64,000 bases of DNA, from the NCBI GenBank assembly GCA_027487845.1, contig JAIYCV010000046.1, positions 27,481 through 91,480 of the forward strand, in the 5' to 3' direction. The first letter of the stretch is position 1; each line of letters opens with the position of its first letter. Below are positions 30,421 to 40,218 of the stretch, in pieces. A program made the position numbers and the translations under genes. This DNA comes from Flammeovirgaceae bacterium (GTDB lineage Bacteria; Bacteroidota; Bacteroidia; Cytophagales; Cyclobacteriaceae). Below the pieces are notes generated by a model, which had not been told where the DNA came from, ran no database searches, and saw only the letters and a list, made by a program, of their open reading frames with translations.

Positions 30421-31047
30421 ATGCTTATTCTACTAAACGGCTTTAAAACAGGAATGGTGCTGGCCTTTCTTGTTGGCCCCGTTTTTTTTACCATTATCCA
30501 AACAAGCATTGAAAGTGGCTTTTGGAAAGGTGTGTTGGTGGCCTTTGGCGTTTCGTTGAGCGATACGTTTTACGTAGTTGTTTGCTATTTTGGGTTAGCT
30601 CAATTTATCAATAACCCCGTTGTGAAGGAATACATGGCTTACGGTGGCGGAGGCATCCTAATCTTGTTTGGAGTTTACTATCTTTTTTTCAAAAGCAAAG
30701 CCAACAAAAATGCACGCAGCGAAAGCCTGCATGAAAAAAAGTATTACAAGTATGTGTTAAAGGGGTTTATTATTAACGGCTTTACACCCACTATTATTCT
30801 TTTTTGGCTAGGTACAACCAGCGTTGCTTCTATCGATTTTGGATACGTGAAAGGGATAGAGTTTTTCTTATTCTTTTTGGCTGTGCTTGTAACAGTGTTG
30901 GCTACTGATATTGCCAAGGCGTTTTTGGCAGATAAATTAAGATTACTAATAACTCCTCGCCTGCTTAACATCATGAACGCCACCCTGGGAGTGTTAATGA
31001 TTGGTTTTGGGCTTCGGTTAATATTTGTATCGCAGACGTTGATGTAG
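30421..31047 (+). CDS. LysE family translocator
   Basis: 'GFKTGMVLAFLVGPVFFTIIQTSIESGFWKGVLVAFGVSLSDT' LysE signature. Confidence 0.9.
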   Translation: MLILLNGFKTGMVLAFLVGPVFFTIIQTSIESGFWKGVLVAFGVSLSDTFYVVVCYFGLAQFINNPVVKEYMAYGGGGILILFGVYYLFFKSKANKNARSESLHEKKYYKYVLKGFIINGFTPTIILFWLGTTSVASIDFGYVKGIEFFLFFLAVLVTVLATDIAKAFLADKLRLLITPRLLNIMNATLGVLMIGFGLRLIFVSQTLM

Positions 31048-31178
31048 TTTGCCTTTTCTCAATTCGGCAGACAATTGTTTCTGCATTCTCTCAAGATTTA
31101 GCAAAAGAATAAAATGCCATCAAAGTGTCAGGATTTAGAATAATTGCCGCAAATAGGTAGCCTTAATAATAAAAGTTA

Positions 31179-31186
31179 TATTTTTG
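31179..31186 (+). promoter_or_regulatory. Candidate Bacteroidetes -7 element
   Basis: TATTTTTG (TAnnTTTG) 20 bp before the ATG at 31207. Confidence 0.4.
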
Positions 31187-31206
31187 CATGTTAATTGAAA
31201 AAAAAT

Positions 31207-31818
31207 ATGAGCGTTTTTCGTCAAGTTAATAGAGCGATAGAAACATTTGTCGAATACTTGGTATTCGCGTCAAGATGGCTTCAAGCACCCATTTACCTTG
31301 GTCTAATTGTAGGCTCATTTTTATACGTATATAAGTTTATTGAACAATTGGTGGTTTTAACCATGAATATTACCATCATGAGCGAGGTAGATGCTATGCT
31401 CATGATTCTTGGTCTCATAGATATTTCGATGGTAATGAACTTACTTATTATCGTAATTATTGGTGGTTACTCAATTTTTACCAGCAAAATTGATTTTGAT
31501 GAGCAGGAAGATAGACCTCAGTGGATTGATCATCTGGATGCCGATCGACTAAAGGTAAAGCTGGCGTCTTCGCTCGCCTCGATTTCTGGGGTTCATCTGC
31601 TTAAAACATTTATTGATATTCATTCTGAAACGGAAACAGGAAGTTACGAATCTCTCAATTTTGAGATCATGATTCACCTTGTATTTATTGTTTCAGCACT
31701 GATATTGGCATGGATTGCAAGAATTTTAGGAGTAGAAAAACCTAACTCTGCTACCTATAAGCCGATTGGAAATTTACTTTCTGGTGTGAAAGGGACAAAA
31801 GATACTCCTAACAACTAA
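31207..31818 (+). CDS. YqhA/UPF0114 family membrane protein
   Basis: 'VEYLVFASRWLQAPIYLGLIVG...LGLIDISMVMNLLIIVIIGGYSIF' typical of YqhA. Confidence 0.88.
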   Translation: MSVFRQVNRAIETFVEYLVFASRWLQAPIYLGLIVGSFLYVYKFIEQLVVLTMNITIMSEVDAMLMILGLIDISMVMNLLIIVIIGGYSIFTSKIDFDEQEDRPQWIDHLDADRLKVKLASSLASISGVHLLKTFIDIHSETETGSYESLNFEIMIHLVFIVSALILAWIARILGVEKPNSATYKPIGNLLSGVKGTKDTPNN

Positions 31819-32858
31819 TCTTGTAGCACGTTGCTTATGAAGGTGGACTTCAAAAGGATCCATATCAAAAACAAAATGATCGCCCACCTTAAGTAAATAA
31901 AGTAAAAGTCGCTGGTATCTTTAAACCGAGTTTCCTTTATCTCTGCTTTTTCATAAAGATCAATTTTCTCGAAAACACTTTTTAATGCTTGGTTATCAGT
32001 GGCGCGAAAAAATTCGCCTCCACCAATTGCCGCAATCTTGCGCATAGTTGTTTCGTCAACTGTATTTTCAACCATTTGAGGCCTGCCAAAGAAGTCTTTC
32101 CCGAATGGAACGAGCCCCTCTTTGCCCACTACAATAGTGTACATTTTTATTCCGTAAGCTGCAGCGAGTTCGGAAGAAGTAATTGGGTCAATGTTTCCCG
32201 CGGTATTGTCTCCATCGCTCAAAAGGATACATACCTTCGATTTTGATTCCGACTCTCGCATTCTGTTAGTAACTACTGCAATGGCACTGCCTATAGCTGT
32301 ACCTCGGTTTTCGATCATTTCAAAATTTACATCGTTAAGATAAGCGTTGAGCAGATCATAGTCGGTAGTGAGTGGTGCTAATGAGAATGCGTCACCAGAG
32401 AAAACAACTAATCCAATTCTATCTTGCACTCTTCCTTTAATAAAATCACGTGCCACCGTTTTGGCCGCTTCCAAGCGATTGGGCGTAAAATCTTCAATTT
32501 GCATGGACTGCGAAATATCCATTGCCAGCATGATGTCTATTCCTTCTGTCCATTGTTCTACTTTTTCATTCGTGCGCTGAGGTCTGGCGAGGGCAACAAC
32601 AATCAGCGAACTGGCAAGTAAAATAAGTAGATCAGGCACAAATCTAACTGCGGTGAGAGGTGAGCTTTTCAGTTCCTTCTTAACGAGTGCGATCGGTAAT
32701 GTCTGATTTAAATAAAAGCGCAAAACCCACCTCAATAAAACAGCAATCGGTAGAAGCAGCAATCCATACAAAAGCAGTGGATTTGCCCACGTGAACGCGC
32801 TAAAAGTGCTGGGAGAAAACCAACTAAACGAATACCAAGGGTCTGAGAACTTATCCAC
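31815..32858 (-). CDS. VWA domain membrane protein (BatA/BatB-like)
   Basis: MIDAS 'LAMDISQSMQIEDF', TM helices at both ends. Confidence 0.92.
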   Translation of the reverse strand: MDKFSDPWYSFSWFSPSTFSAFTWANPLLLYGLLLLPIAVLLRWVLRFYLNQTLPIALVKKELKSSPLTAVRFVPDLLILLASSLIVVALARPQRTNEKVEQWTEGIDIMLAMDISQSMQIEDFTPNRLEAAKTVARDFIKGRVQDRIGLVVFSGDAFSLAPLTTDYDLLNAYLNDVNFEMIENRGTAIGSAIAVVTNRMRESESKSKVCILLSDGDNTAGNIDPITSSELAAAYGIKMYTIVVGKEGLVPFGKDFFGRPQMVENTVDETTMRKIAAIGGGEFFRATDNQALKSVFEKIDLYEKAEIKETRFKDTSDFYFIYLRWAIILFLIWILLKSTFISNVLQD

Positions 32859-33762
32859 GATTTATCTCTTTTAGCTTCTGGTTAAATTGGTTGTTCGCAA
32901 ATGAGCGAAGGGTATCAAACGATTCTGCCGCGTATGAGCTCCCTCCGTAAATCATGCGGTCAATTAATTGAAGTGCATTTCCTAGGCGTTCGTCTTTTTC
33001 TTTATTGATGATCTCTCTTGAGGTGAATTTTGTATAGGGTACTTCATTTAGTTTTTCCATGTAGCTTTTCCATAGCAAGGCAGTTGTTTCCGCTTTCTTC
33101 GAAGAGAAGTCGGAACTTAACTGACTAACTGTGGAAGTAAATTTATTAAGGAAAGCCTCGTGATTCTTTGATAATCTTCTTTTTCTAAAAAACGCTTTGA
33201 TTCTTTTACCGAAAACAATCCAAACTATAATGACTGCGACAAGTAAAACGCCTCCAATAGCAAGCAAAAGAGGATAATCGAGCAGCCATTTTACATTTTG
33301 GTAAGCAGTATTTGTTTTTAGCGGCAACGCAGGTGCTTCAATAGAATCCAATTTTTGCGTTACCAGATTTTTGAAAAAGACGGTGTCAATTTCAGCAAAA
33401 ACTGCGGTGCAGTCTTTTTCAAGAATTTGAAAAGCTGGAAGTTGTAACGTTTGAATGCTGTCAATCTCAAACGTGGTGAGGTAATATACCGCGCTGTCAA
33501 AACTGACTTTATCAGTTGTTTTTGTTTGGAAATATTTTTTTTTACTAAACTCAAAAGGGGCAAATGAGAACGTACTATCGGGGAATACTAAATTCAGATT
33601 AGATGGATAGGAAGCTGTCATGCTATAGGGAACAAGCTCACCAATTTTTACACTATCCACTAAAAACCTTCCGTTTACACGAACTTCATTTTCGCTTTGC
33701 GCGGATAAGGCGAAGGAAACTGAAATGACAAATAGAAAGCAAAGAGAAATTCTACTAAACAC
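32851..33762 (-). CDS. Bat-locus membrane protein (BatD/DUF4381-like)
   Basis: Signal peptide, central TM 'LLAIGGVLLVAVIIVWIVFGKRI', located between DUF58 and VWA genes with overlaps. Confidence 0.6.
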   Translation of the reverse strand: MFSRISLCFLFVISVSFALSAQSENEVRVNGRFLVDSVKIGELVPYSMTASYPSNLNLVFPDSTFSFAPFEFSKKKYFQTKTTDKVSFDSAVYYLTTFEIDSIQTLQLPAFQILEKDCTAVFAEIDTVFFKNLVTQKLDSIEAPALPLKTNTAYQNVKWLLDYPLLLAIGGVLLVAVIIVWIVFGKRIKAFFRKRRLSKNHEAFLNKFTSTVSQLSSDFSSKKAETTALLWKSYMEKLNEVPYTKFTSREIINKEKDERLGNALQLIDRMIYGGSSYAAESFDTLRSFANNQFNQKLKEINRG

Positions 33763-34657
33763 GTTTTAATGATTTATTCCTGATTTTAAACAGTTTTAGC
33801 AACTTGGGCACATAGTCATCTCCAGTATCAATACTGATAAAATTGATTTGGTGTTTTCGACTGAAATCTTCGAGTGTTTTCTGTCTTGACATATAGTTTG
33901 CAGTCAAATTACTTCTGAAACCACCAAAGGAAGTATTGATCCAAATGGTTTTTTTTGTCTCTTTATCTTGAACCGGTATAATACCAAGTTTAGGCAAGTT
34001 TGTCTCTCGTTTATCGCAAATACGAATAGCAACCAAATCATGTTTCCGAGCCAACGATTTTAAATTGTGTTCATACCCTTCGTCAATGAAATCAGATATC
34101 ATCACAATTACGCTTCGCTTTTTGATAGAATTTAACGCAAACGAAATTGCTTTGGCCAAATTTGTTTTAAGCGACTTTGGCCTAAGCTTTGCCAATGCGT
34201 AAATCAGTTGATAGGCTTGGGGCAGGCCCTTTCGGGGCTTCATAAAGTGCTCGCGTTCATCTGAATAGCAAATCAATCCTAGTTGGTTTGATTCTTTTGC
34301 ACCTGAGAGTGCTAGCACGCCACATATTTCCTTACCTATGTCAAATTTGGTCTTTCCTTCGGCACCAATCTCTTGAGACGCACTTACATCCAAAATGAAG
34401 AAAATGGTTTGCTCCTTTTCCTCCTTAAATGTTTTTACAAATGTTCCGTGGCCCTTGGCCGACACATTCCAATCGATCGTTCGCACGTCATCTCCGTATT
34501 GATACGGGCGCACCTCATCGAACTCTAATCCCGAACCCTTAAAAATAGAATGAAAATCTCCTTGCATTTGGCTATTGATCGCCTTGCGTATTTGGATTTC
34601 ATACTTTCTAAGTCTTTTTAACAGCTCTTTCAACTCTTGGCACTTTATTAGCAGCAC
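33755..34657 (-). CDS. DUF58 domain-containing protein
   Basis: 'FDEVRPYQYGDDVRTIDWNVSAKG' signature. Confidence 0.95.
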   Translation of the reverse strand: MLLIKCQELKELLKRLRKYEIQIRKAINSQMQGDFHSIFKGSGLEFDEVRPYQYGDDVRTIDWNVSAKGHGTFVKTFKEEKEQTIFFILDVSASQEIGAEGKTKFDIGKEICGVLALSGAKESNQLGLICYSDEREHFMKPRKGLPQAYQLIYALAKLRPKSLKTNLAKAISFALNSIKKRSVIVMISDFIDEGYEHNLKSLARKHDLVAIRICDKRETNLPKLGIIPVQDKETKKTIWINTSFGGFRSNLTANYMSRQKTLEDFSRKHQINFISIDTGDDYVPKLLKLFKIRNKSLKRV

Positions 34658-34711
34658 AAAATTAAACGATGCAGGTTTCGTTTTGCGCTAACCGCCAAAA
34701 ATACGTGAATT

Positions 34712-35137
34712 ATGATTAATTTTGAGCGTTTAAATATGGAAGCAACGAAAAAAATAGATATCAAAAAGAATCTTTTCAATTCAGTTAAAACGCTGGTTTT
34801 TAGTTTTTTGATATTCGCCTTCGTAGGATGTCAGAAAAAGGAACAAAGGCCGAGCAATGTATTAGATAAGCAACAATTGGCTTCAGTTATGATTGATTTA
34901 TACTTGGCGGAAGCCCGATTGAGCAGTTATCCGATTCAGCGAGACTCATCATTAGCGCTTTTTCTGCCCAGGGAAAATGCTATTCTTGCCAAAAGAAATC
35001 TACAAGATTCTACCTTAAAGATGACGTATGACTATTATCTGCAACATCCGGATGATTTTAATGAAGTGTACGACATATTGATTGATTCGCTCACGGTTCT
35101 TGAGAAGGTAAAAGGGGATGAGAGCACGAAAAAATGA
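34712..35137 (+). CDS. DUF4296 family lipoprotein
   Basis: Lipobox FAFVGCQK; 'LASVMIDLYLAEARL' and 'DYYLQHPDDFNEVYDILIDSL' typical of DUF4296. Confidence 0.8.
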   Translation: MINFERLNMEATKKIDIKKNLFNSVKTLVFSFLIFAFVGCQKKEQRPSNVLDKQQLASVMIDLYLAEARLSSYPIQRDSSLALFLPRENAILAKRNLQDSTLKMTYDYYLQHPDDFNEVYDILIDSLTVLEKVKGDESTKK

Positions 35138-37500
35138 TCTATCCTGTTGATCTGGAGCAAAAACTCGGGTTCACGCAGCTTCGCGAAAAGCTCCAACACT
35201 ATTGCCTCTGCCAACTAGGAATTGACCAACTCGGTCAACTTAGCTTCTCTCACGATGTTTCAGTTGTCAAATGCCAACTTAACCAAACCTTCGAATTTAA
35301 GTCGATAATTGAAAAAGCGGAGCCTTTTCCCAGTGCTAACTACTTTGATCCAACAGCTTTATTTTCAATAATCGCCATTGATGGCAGTTTTGTTGAATCT
35401 GAAGATTTTTTAGCCATTGGCCTTTCCTTACAGACAATAAAAAGTGCTCATGACTTCCTTTCCAAGAATTCCGAAATCTATCCCTACCTTTTTCAGCTTG
35501 CTGATCCAGTTGCTTTTCCGGCATCACTAATTAATTCGATTCATGGCAAGATTGACGAAACGGGGAAAGTAAAAGACAATGCCAGTGTGGAATTAAGTCG
35601 ATTGCGGAGAAAAATTCGGGAGGAAGAAGGGCGAGTTCGAAGAATGATGGATCAAGTTTTTAGGCAAGCTGCCGCCAATGGCTGGGTGCCAGAAGGCGTT
35701 TCGCCAACTATTCGCGAAGGGCGCGTGGTAATACCCATTTTGGCAGAGCACAAGCGTAAACTTCGTGGGTTTATTATGGACGAGTCTTCGACCGGACAAA
35801 CCATTTATTTGGAGCCAGCGGAAGTATTGGAAGCTAATAATGAGATTAGAGATTTGCTCCATGCAGAAAGAAGGGAGGTAATTAAGATTCTGCGCGATTT
35901 AACTTCGCTGCTGCGTACTTACCTCGATGCGCTCAAACTTGCTTATCAGTTTCTTGGTCAGCTTGATTTTATTAGAGCAAAAGCGAAATTGGCCATCGAT
36001 TTGGACGCGTTGTTGCCAACTATTTCTGCCGAGCCAGACTTAAATTGGCTCTACGCGAGGCACCCCTTACTTTTTTTAAGCCTGAAAGGGAAACGAAACC
36101 TCGTGCCTCTCACCATTAACATTACTTCGCAAAACAGATGGCTTTTGGTAAGTGGCCCCAATGCGGGTGGCAAATCAGTATGCCTGAAAACGGTTGGTCT
36201 CATCCAATACATGGCGCAATGTGGCTTGCTTGTTCCATTGCATGAAAAGTCAACGGTAGGCATTTTCAAAAACATCTTTCTTGATATTGGTGATCAGCAA
36301 AGCATAGAAAATGACTTAAGCACGTATAGTTCGCACTTAAAAAACATGGCTTATTTTATTCAACATGCTACACCCCAAACACTGATTTTATTGGATGAAT
36401 TGGGTGCGGGTACAGATCCTAATTTCGGTGGAGGAATAGCGCAAGCGGTAATAGAAACATTGTTGAAAAAATCTACTTGGGGTGTGGCCACCACTCATTA
36501 TTACAACCTAAAGTTATTTGTCGAAAACAATCCAGGGATAAAAAATGCAGCCATGGTTTTTGATTCAAAAAAGCTGGAACCACTTTTTGAGCTTGAAATT
36601 GGTAAGCCAGGAAGTTCCTTCGCACTGGAAATAGCAAGAAAGACAGGGTTACCTCAGCATACCCTCGCTTCCGCAGAAGATATAATTGGTAAAGACATTA
36701 CTGGTTTGGAAACGCTTATGAAATCTGTTGCTGAAGACAAGCAGCAGGTAGCAAAAAAACAACTGGAATTAAGGCAAAAAGAGGTTATGCTTTCTCAGTT
36801 ACAAGCGAAATATGAAAAGCTATCGAGCGAACTTGAATTAAAAAAGAAAGAAATTATCAATAAAGCCAGGGAGGAGGCTTCGTATTTGCTAAAAGAGACG
36901 AATCGCGAAATCGAAAAAACGATTCGGCATATTCAAGAAAACAAGGCCGAGCAAAAGGAAACACGCAAGGTGCGCAAAGGGCTGCAAACGCTCACCCAAA
37001 GAGTGCAACCAAACCAGGACTTACCTAAGGTAGTTTCAAATGAACTAATAAAAGAAGGTGATAAAGTGAGGATTATTGGTCAGGAGGTAACAGGCGATGT
37101 TCTCTCCATAAAAGATAAAACGGCTGTTGTGCAGTTTGGTGGCTTGCGATCTACCTTAAAACTCACGCAATTGGTCCGCAGTGATCTGGCGGTTACCAAC
37201 CCAACAATTACAAAGGCCAGGTCAATGGGTATAGACATTCATCGAAAGCAATCACAATTTGTAAGCAGTCTTGATATTCGCGGAAAGCGGGTGGAGGAGG
37301 CAATACCAATGCTTGATCAATTCTTAGACGATGCCATTCTGTTGGGACAGGCCGAACTCAACATCCTTCATGGAAAAGGGGAAGGCATTCTGCGCCAAGT
37401 AATCCGCGAGAAATTAAAATCGACAAAGGCGGTTGCTTCATTTGCAGATGCCCATGCCGATAGGGGTGGAGCTGGTATTACCGTAGTGGTGCTAAAATAA
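35134..37500 (+). CDS. mutS2: Endonuclease MutS2
   Basis: Walker A 'GPNAGGKSVCLKTVGL', 'LDELGAGTDPNFGGGIAQA', C-terminal Smr domain 'LDIRGKRVEEAI...LHGKGEGILR'. Confidence 0.96.
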   Translation: MIYPVDLEQKLGFTQLREKLQHYCLCQLGIDQLGQLSFSHDVSVVKCQLNQTFEFKSIIEKAEPFPSANYFDPTALFSIIAIDGSFVESEDFLAIGLSLQTIKSAHDFLSKNSEIYPYLFQLADPVAFPASLINSIHGKIDETGKVKDNASVELSRLRRKIREEEGRVRRMMDQVFRQAAANGWVPEGVSPTIREGRVVIPILAEHKRKLRGFIMDESSTGQTIYLEPAEVLEANNEIRDLLHAERREVIKILRDLTSLLRTYLDALKLAYQFLGQLDFIRAKAKLAIDLDALLPTISAEPDLNWLYARHPLLFLSLKGKRNLVPLTINITSQNRWLLVSGPNAGGKSVCLKTVGLIQYMAQCGLLVPLHEKSTVGIFKNIFLDIGDQQSIENDLSTYSSHLKNMAYFIQHATPQTLILLDELGAGTDPNFGGGIAQAVIETLLKKSTWGVATTHYYNLKLFVENNPGIKNAAMVFDSKKLEPLFELEIGKPGSSFALEIARKTGLPQHTLASAEDIIGKDITGLETLMKSVAEDKQQVAKKQLELRQKEVMLSQLQAKYEKLSSELELKKKEIINKAREEASYLLKETNREIEKTIRHIQENKAEQKETRKVRKGLQTLTQRVQPNQDLPKVVSNELIKEGDKVRIIGQEVTGDVLSIKDKTAVVQFGGLRSTLKLTQLVRSDLAVTNPTITKARSMGIDIHRKQSQFVSSLDIRGKRVEEAIPMLDQFLDDAILLGQAELNILHGKGEGILRQVIREKLKSTKAVASFADAHADRGGAGITVVVLK

Positions 37501-37507
37501 GGAAATG

Positions 37508-37538
37508 AAAAAGCCTTTCGGTTAGGAAAGGCTTTTTT
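37508..37538 (+). terminator. Rho-independent terminator after mutS2
   Basis: AAAAAGCCTTTC / GAAAGGCTTTTT hairpin with T-run. Confidence 0.85.
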
Positions 37539-37557
37539 ATCTAAATAACGAGGGTAA

Positions 37558-38100
37558 TTACTTCTTTTTGAATTTAAAAACCCAAGCGCCTTTCACTACT
37601 TCTACGCGTCCACCCGATCTGTCAACACCTGTTCCGGTGAAGCTAAAATTCATCACAAGTTCTGTGTCACTCACTGAATATTGGATCGCAGTAGCATCAT
37701 CTCTTGTTAATTTAGTGGCTGGAGCATCTTTATCAAAAGTAAACTTACCTGTTTTTGCCCATGGGCTAAAGGGAGATTCTGATGCGCTGTAGGTAGGCTT
37801 TGTTGTAGTGTAATCGAAACTAGCTGTTGCCCCAGCCGCTAGCGTCTTGGCAATTTCACCAGAGAGTGTTATGGTAAACGCAGACGTATAATTTGCGGTC
37901 TTATCAACTCCATCAAGAGTTGCGGAGGTACATGTCCAACCTAACGTAGCAGCCCCCGAACGAGCTGTTGTTCCTAACAATTTTTGAAGTTGCTGATCAG
38001 CTTGAGGCAACTCGGGTTCCGGTGTCGGACCGCACGATGAGTAAGTGATCAAAGCACCAACCAAACCTACAAATACTATTCGATTCAATATTTTTTTCAT
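37558..38100 (-). CDS. Small lipoprotein, tandem paralog 1
   Basis: Lipobox ITYSSCGP; aligns along its length with neighbouring ORF 38159-38677. Confidence 0.75.
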   Translation of the reverse strand: MKKILNRIVFVGLVGALITYSSCGPTPEPELPQADQQLQKLLGTTARSGAATLGWTCTSATLDGVDKTANYTSAFTITLSGEIAKTLAAGATASFDYTTTKPTYSASESPFSPWAKTGKFTFDKDAPATKLTRDDATAIQYSVSDTELVMNFSFTGTGVDRSGGRVEVVKGAWVFKFKKK

Positions 38101-38158
38101 TTCTACTCTCTTAAATTAAAAAAAACGTTTAAAAATGACACCTGTTAAAAACTACAAT

Positions 38159-38677
38159 TTATTTCTTAAAGACAAACTCCCAAGCTCCTTTAACTACTTC
38201 ACTTCTAGAATTTCTGGCATACCCATCACCAGTAAAGTTAAAATTAAGTTTCAACTGTGTTTCAGAAACCTGATAAGTTACTTCTGTTTTATCGTCTCTA
38301 ATAACTTTGTTGGCTGGTGAGGCGGCATCAAAAGTAAATGACCCTGTAGAATTCCAAGGGCTTTTCTTGATAGTTGTATTTCCAGGGTTTGTCGTTTCGT
38401 AACTAAATGGAGAAGTAGATGAAGACCCAATTGTTCCTTTCAGGGTAAGTTTGAAATTGGTAGTGTAATCTGTTGTTTTGTCAACGCCATCTAGTGAAGT
38501 TGAAGTCAATGTCCAGACGCTGGTAACAGATCCGCTTGTTTCAGTCGTTAACAACAGTTTTTGCAATTGCTGGTCAGTAACTGGTAAGACTTCAACAGGT
38601 TTAGAGCCGCAAGAAGCGTAAGTTAGCAAAGCCACTAACAACCCAGCAGATGAGACCAAATTCATTATTTTTTTCAT
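38159..38677 (-). CDS. Small lipoprotein, tandem paralog 2
   Basis: Lipobox LTYASCGS; shared 'DQQLQKLL', 'LDGVDKT', 'EVVKGAWxFxFKK'. Confidence 0.75.
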   Translation of the reverse strand: MKKIMNLVSSAGLLVALLTYASCGSKPVEVLPVTDQQLQKLLLTTETSGSVTSVWTLTSTSLDGVDKTTDYTTNFKLTLKGTIGSSSTSPFSYETTNPGNTTIKKSPWNSTGSFTFDAASPANKVIRDDKTEVTYQVSETQLKLNFNFTGDGYARNSRSEVVKGAWEFVFKK

Positions 38678-38803
38678 AATATGTTGAAAATTAAAACTCC
38701 TAAATCTACAAAAACGGATTCGAAAAAAAAGAATTTTGATTGTTTGTTTTCGAATTTTCTCGCCTCAATCTTTCTTAGATGATGCGTGGCAACGTGTAGT
38801 AAC

Positions 38804-39421
38804 CTATTTGTAGTTTAAAATCTCTATTTTCTTCGCGTCATTTGGGTATTCATGCTCTTGGTTGGAGGCAATAAAAATCAGCATATCTTTCGGTAGGCCG
38901 TGAAGATTTTTTAAGTACCATTGCGTAGAGGTCTTGTCTAAATTGGTTGTGGGTTCATCCAAAAATATTGCCTGCACGTCACTATAGAAAGCTAACCCAA
39001 GTTTTACCCTTTGCCGCATTCCGGAAGAAAACTTGTCCAAGGTTTTATTTTTGGCTGGTTTCAATTCCAACAATTCAAGAAAATCATTGGTGGATAGTCC
39101 GTTTCTTAACTTCTTGAATTTAAAATGGAATTCAACCATTTCAAGCAGTGTAAATTCTTCAATCAAATCCATGTAAGGGGTAGCAATGCTTAGGTGTTCG
39201 AAAACATCACTGCCTTCTACTACCTCACTGCTTCGTGTGTACTTAATCTTTCCTACACTTTGCGGCAATTGCCCCCAGAGCACTTGAAGAAGGGTGGACT
39301 TGCCACAGCCATTGGGGCCAACGATAGCGTAGGTAGTTCCAGCGTCAAATAGAAAAGTGAGCTTTTTGAAAATCCATTCGCGGTTGAATCGCTTTCCGAG
39401 ATTTTCAACTTCTATGTTCAT
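38804..39421 (-). CDS. ABC transporter ATP-binding protein
   Basis: 'VGPNGCGKSTLLQVL', 'FSSGMRQRVKLGLAF', 'AIFLDEPTTNLD'. Confidence 0.93.
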   Translation of the reverse strand: MNIEVENLGKRFNREWIFKKLTFLFDAGTTYAIVGPNGCGKSTLLQVLWGQLPQSVGKIKYTRSSEVVEGSDVFEHLSIATPYMDLIEEFTLLEMVEFHFKFKKLRNGLSTNDFLELLELKPAKNKTLDKFSSGMRQRVKLGLAFYSDVQAIFLDEPTTNLDKTSTQWYLKNLHGLPKDMLIFIASNQEHEYPNDAKKIEILNYK

Positions 39422-40218
39422 TCAAATGACGTGGTGCTGGTAGTAAAACCTTTCATTATGCCTTGTTCTGAGGTTTTGATAAATTGAACGACATAGTGCC
39501 GCTCAAAGCTCTCGGGTAGTTCTTGCTCAATCAAGTCCAACGCAGTTGAGTTGTTCAACCCTTTCATGAAAATGTAGCGATAGATCTCCTGAATTTCAGA
39601 TATTTTTTCAGAGTCGAACCCTCTTCTGCGCAGCCCCACTGTGTTGATTCCTGCATAAGAGAGCGGTTCGCGAGCGGCTTTTGTGTATGGAGGCACGTCT
39701 TTTCGAACCAAGGACCCTCCTCCAATGTAAGCATGCGAACCAATCCTCGAAAATTGTTGCACCGAGCACGAGCCACCAAAAATTGCGTAATCTTCAATTT
39801 CCACATGGCCTGCCAACTGAACCACGTTGCCAAGAATGCAATTGTTACCAATAATACAATCGTGACCTACGTGTACATAGGCCATTAGAAGGCAATTTGA
39901 ACCTATTACCGTTTTGTATTTATCAACCGTCCCTCTATTAATCGTTACGCTTTCGCGGATAGTAGTGTTATCTCCGATCTCAGCTGTGGTCACTTCGCCT
40001 TTGAATTTAAGATCTTGTGGAACGGCAGAGATAACGGCTCCTGGAAATATTTTGCAATTCTTACCTATTCTGGCACCGTCCATAATAGTAACATAGGGGC
40101 CAATCCAAGTGCCATCGCCAATTTCTACATCCTTATGGATGGTGGCAAAAGGTTCAATGGTTACGTTGTTTCCAATCCTAGCCTGGGGATGTACGTTTAC
40201 GAGTGCTGAGTAAGTCAT
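39418..40218 (-). CDS. lpxA: Acyl-ACP--UDP-N-acetylglucosamine O-acyltransferase
   Basis: Left-handed beta-helix hexapeptide repeats, 'TIRESVTINRGT', 'AYVHVGHDCIIGNNCI'. Confidence 0.95.
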   Translation of the reverse strand: MTYSALVNVHPQARIGNNVTIEPFATIHKDVEIGDGTWIGPYVTIMDGARIGKNCKIFPGAVISAVPQDLKFKGEVTTAEIGDNTTIRESVTINRGTVDKYKTVIGSNCLLMAYVHVGHDCIIGNNCILGNVVQLAGHVEIEDYAIFGGSCSVQQFSRIGSHAYIGGGSLVRKDVPPYTKAAREPLSYAGINTVGLRRRGFDSEKISEIQEIYRYIFMKGLNNSTALDLIEQELPESFERHYVVQFIKTSEQGIMKGFTTSTTSFE

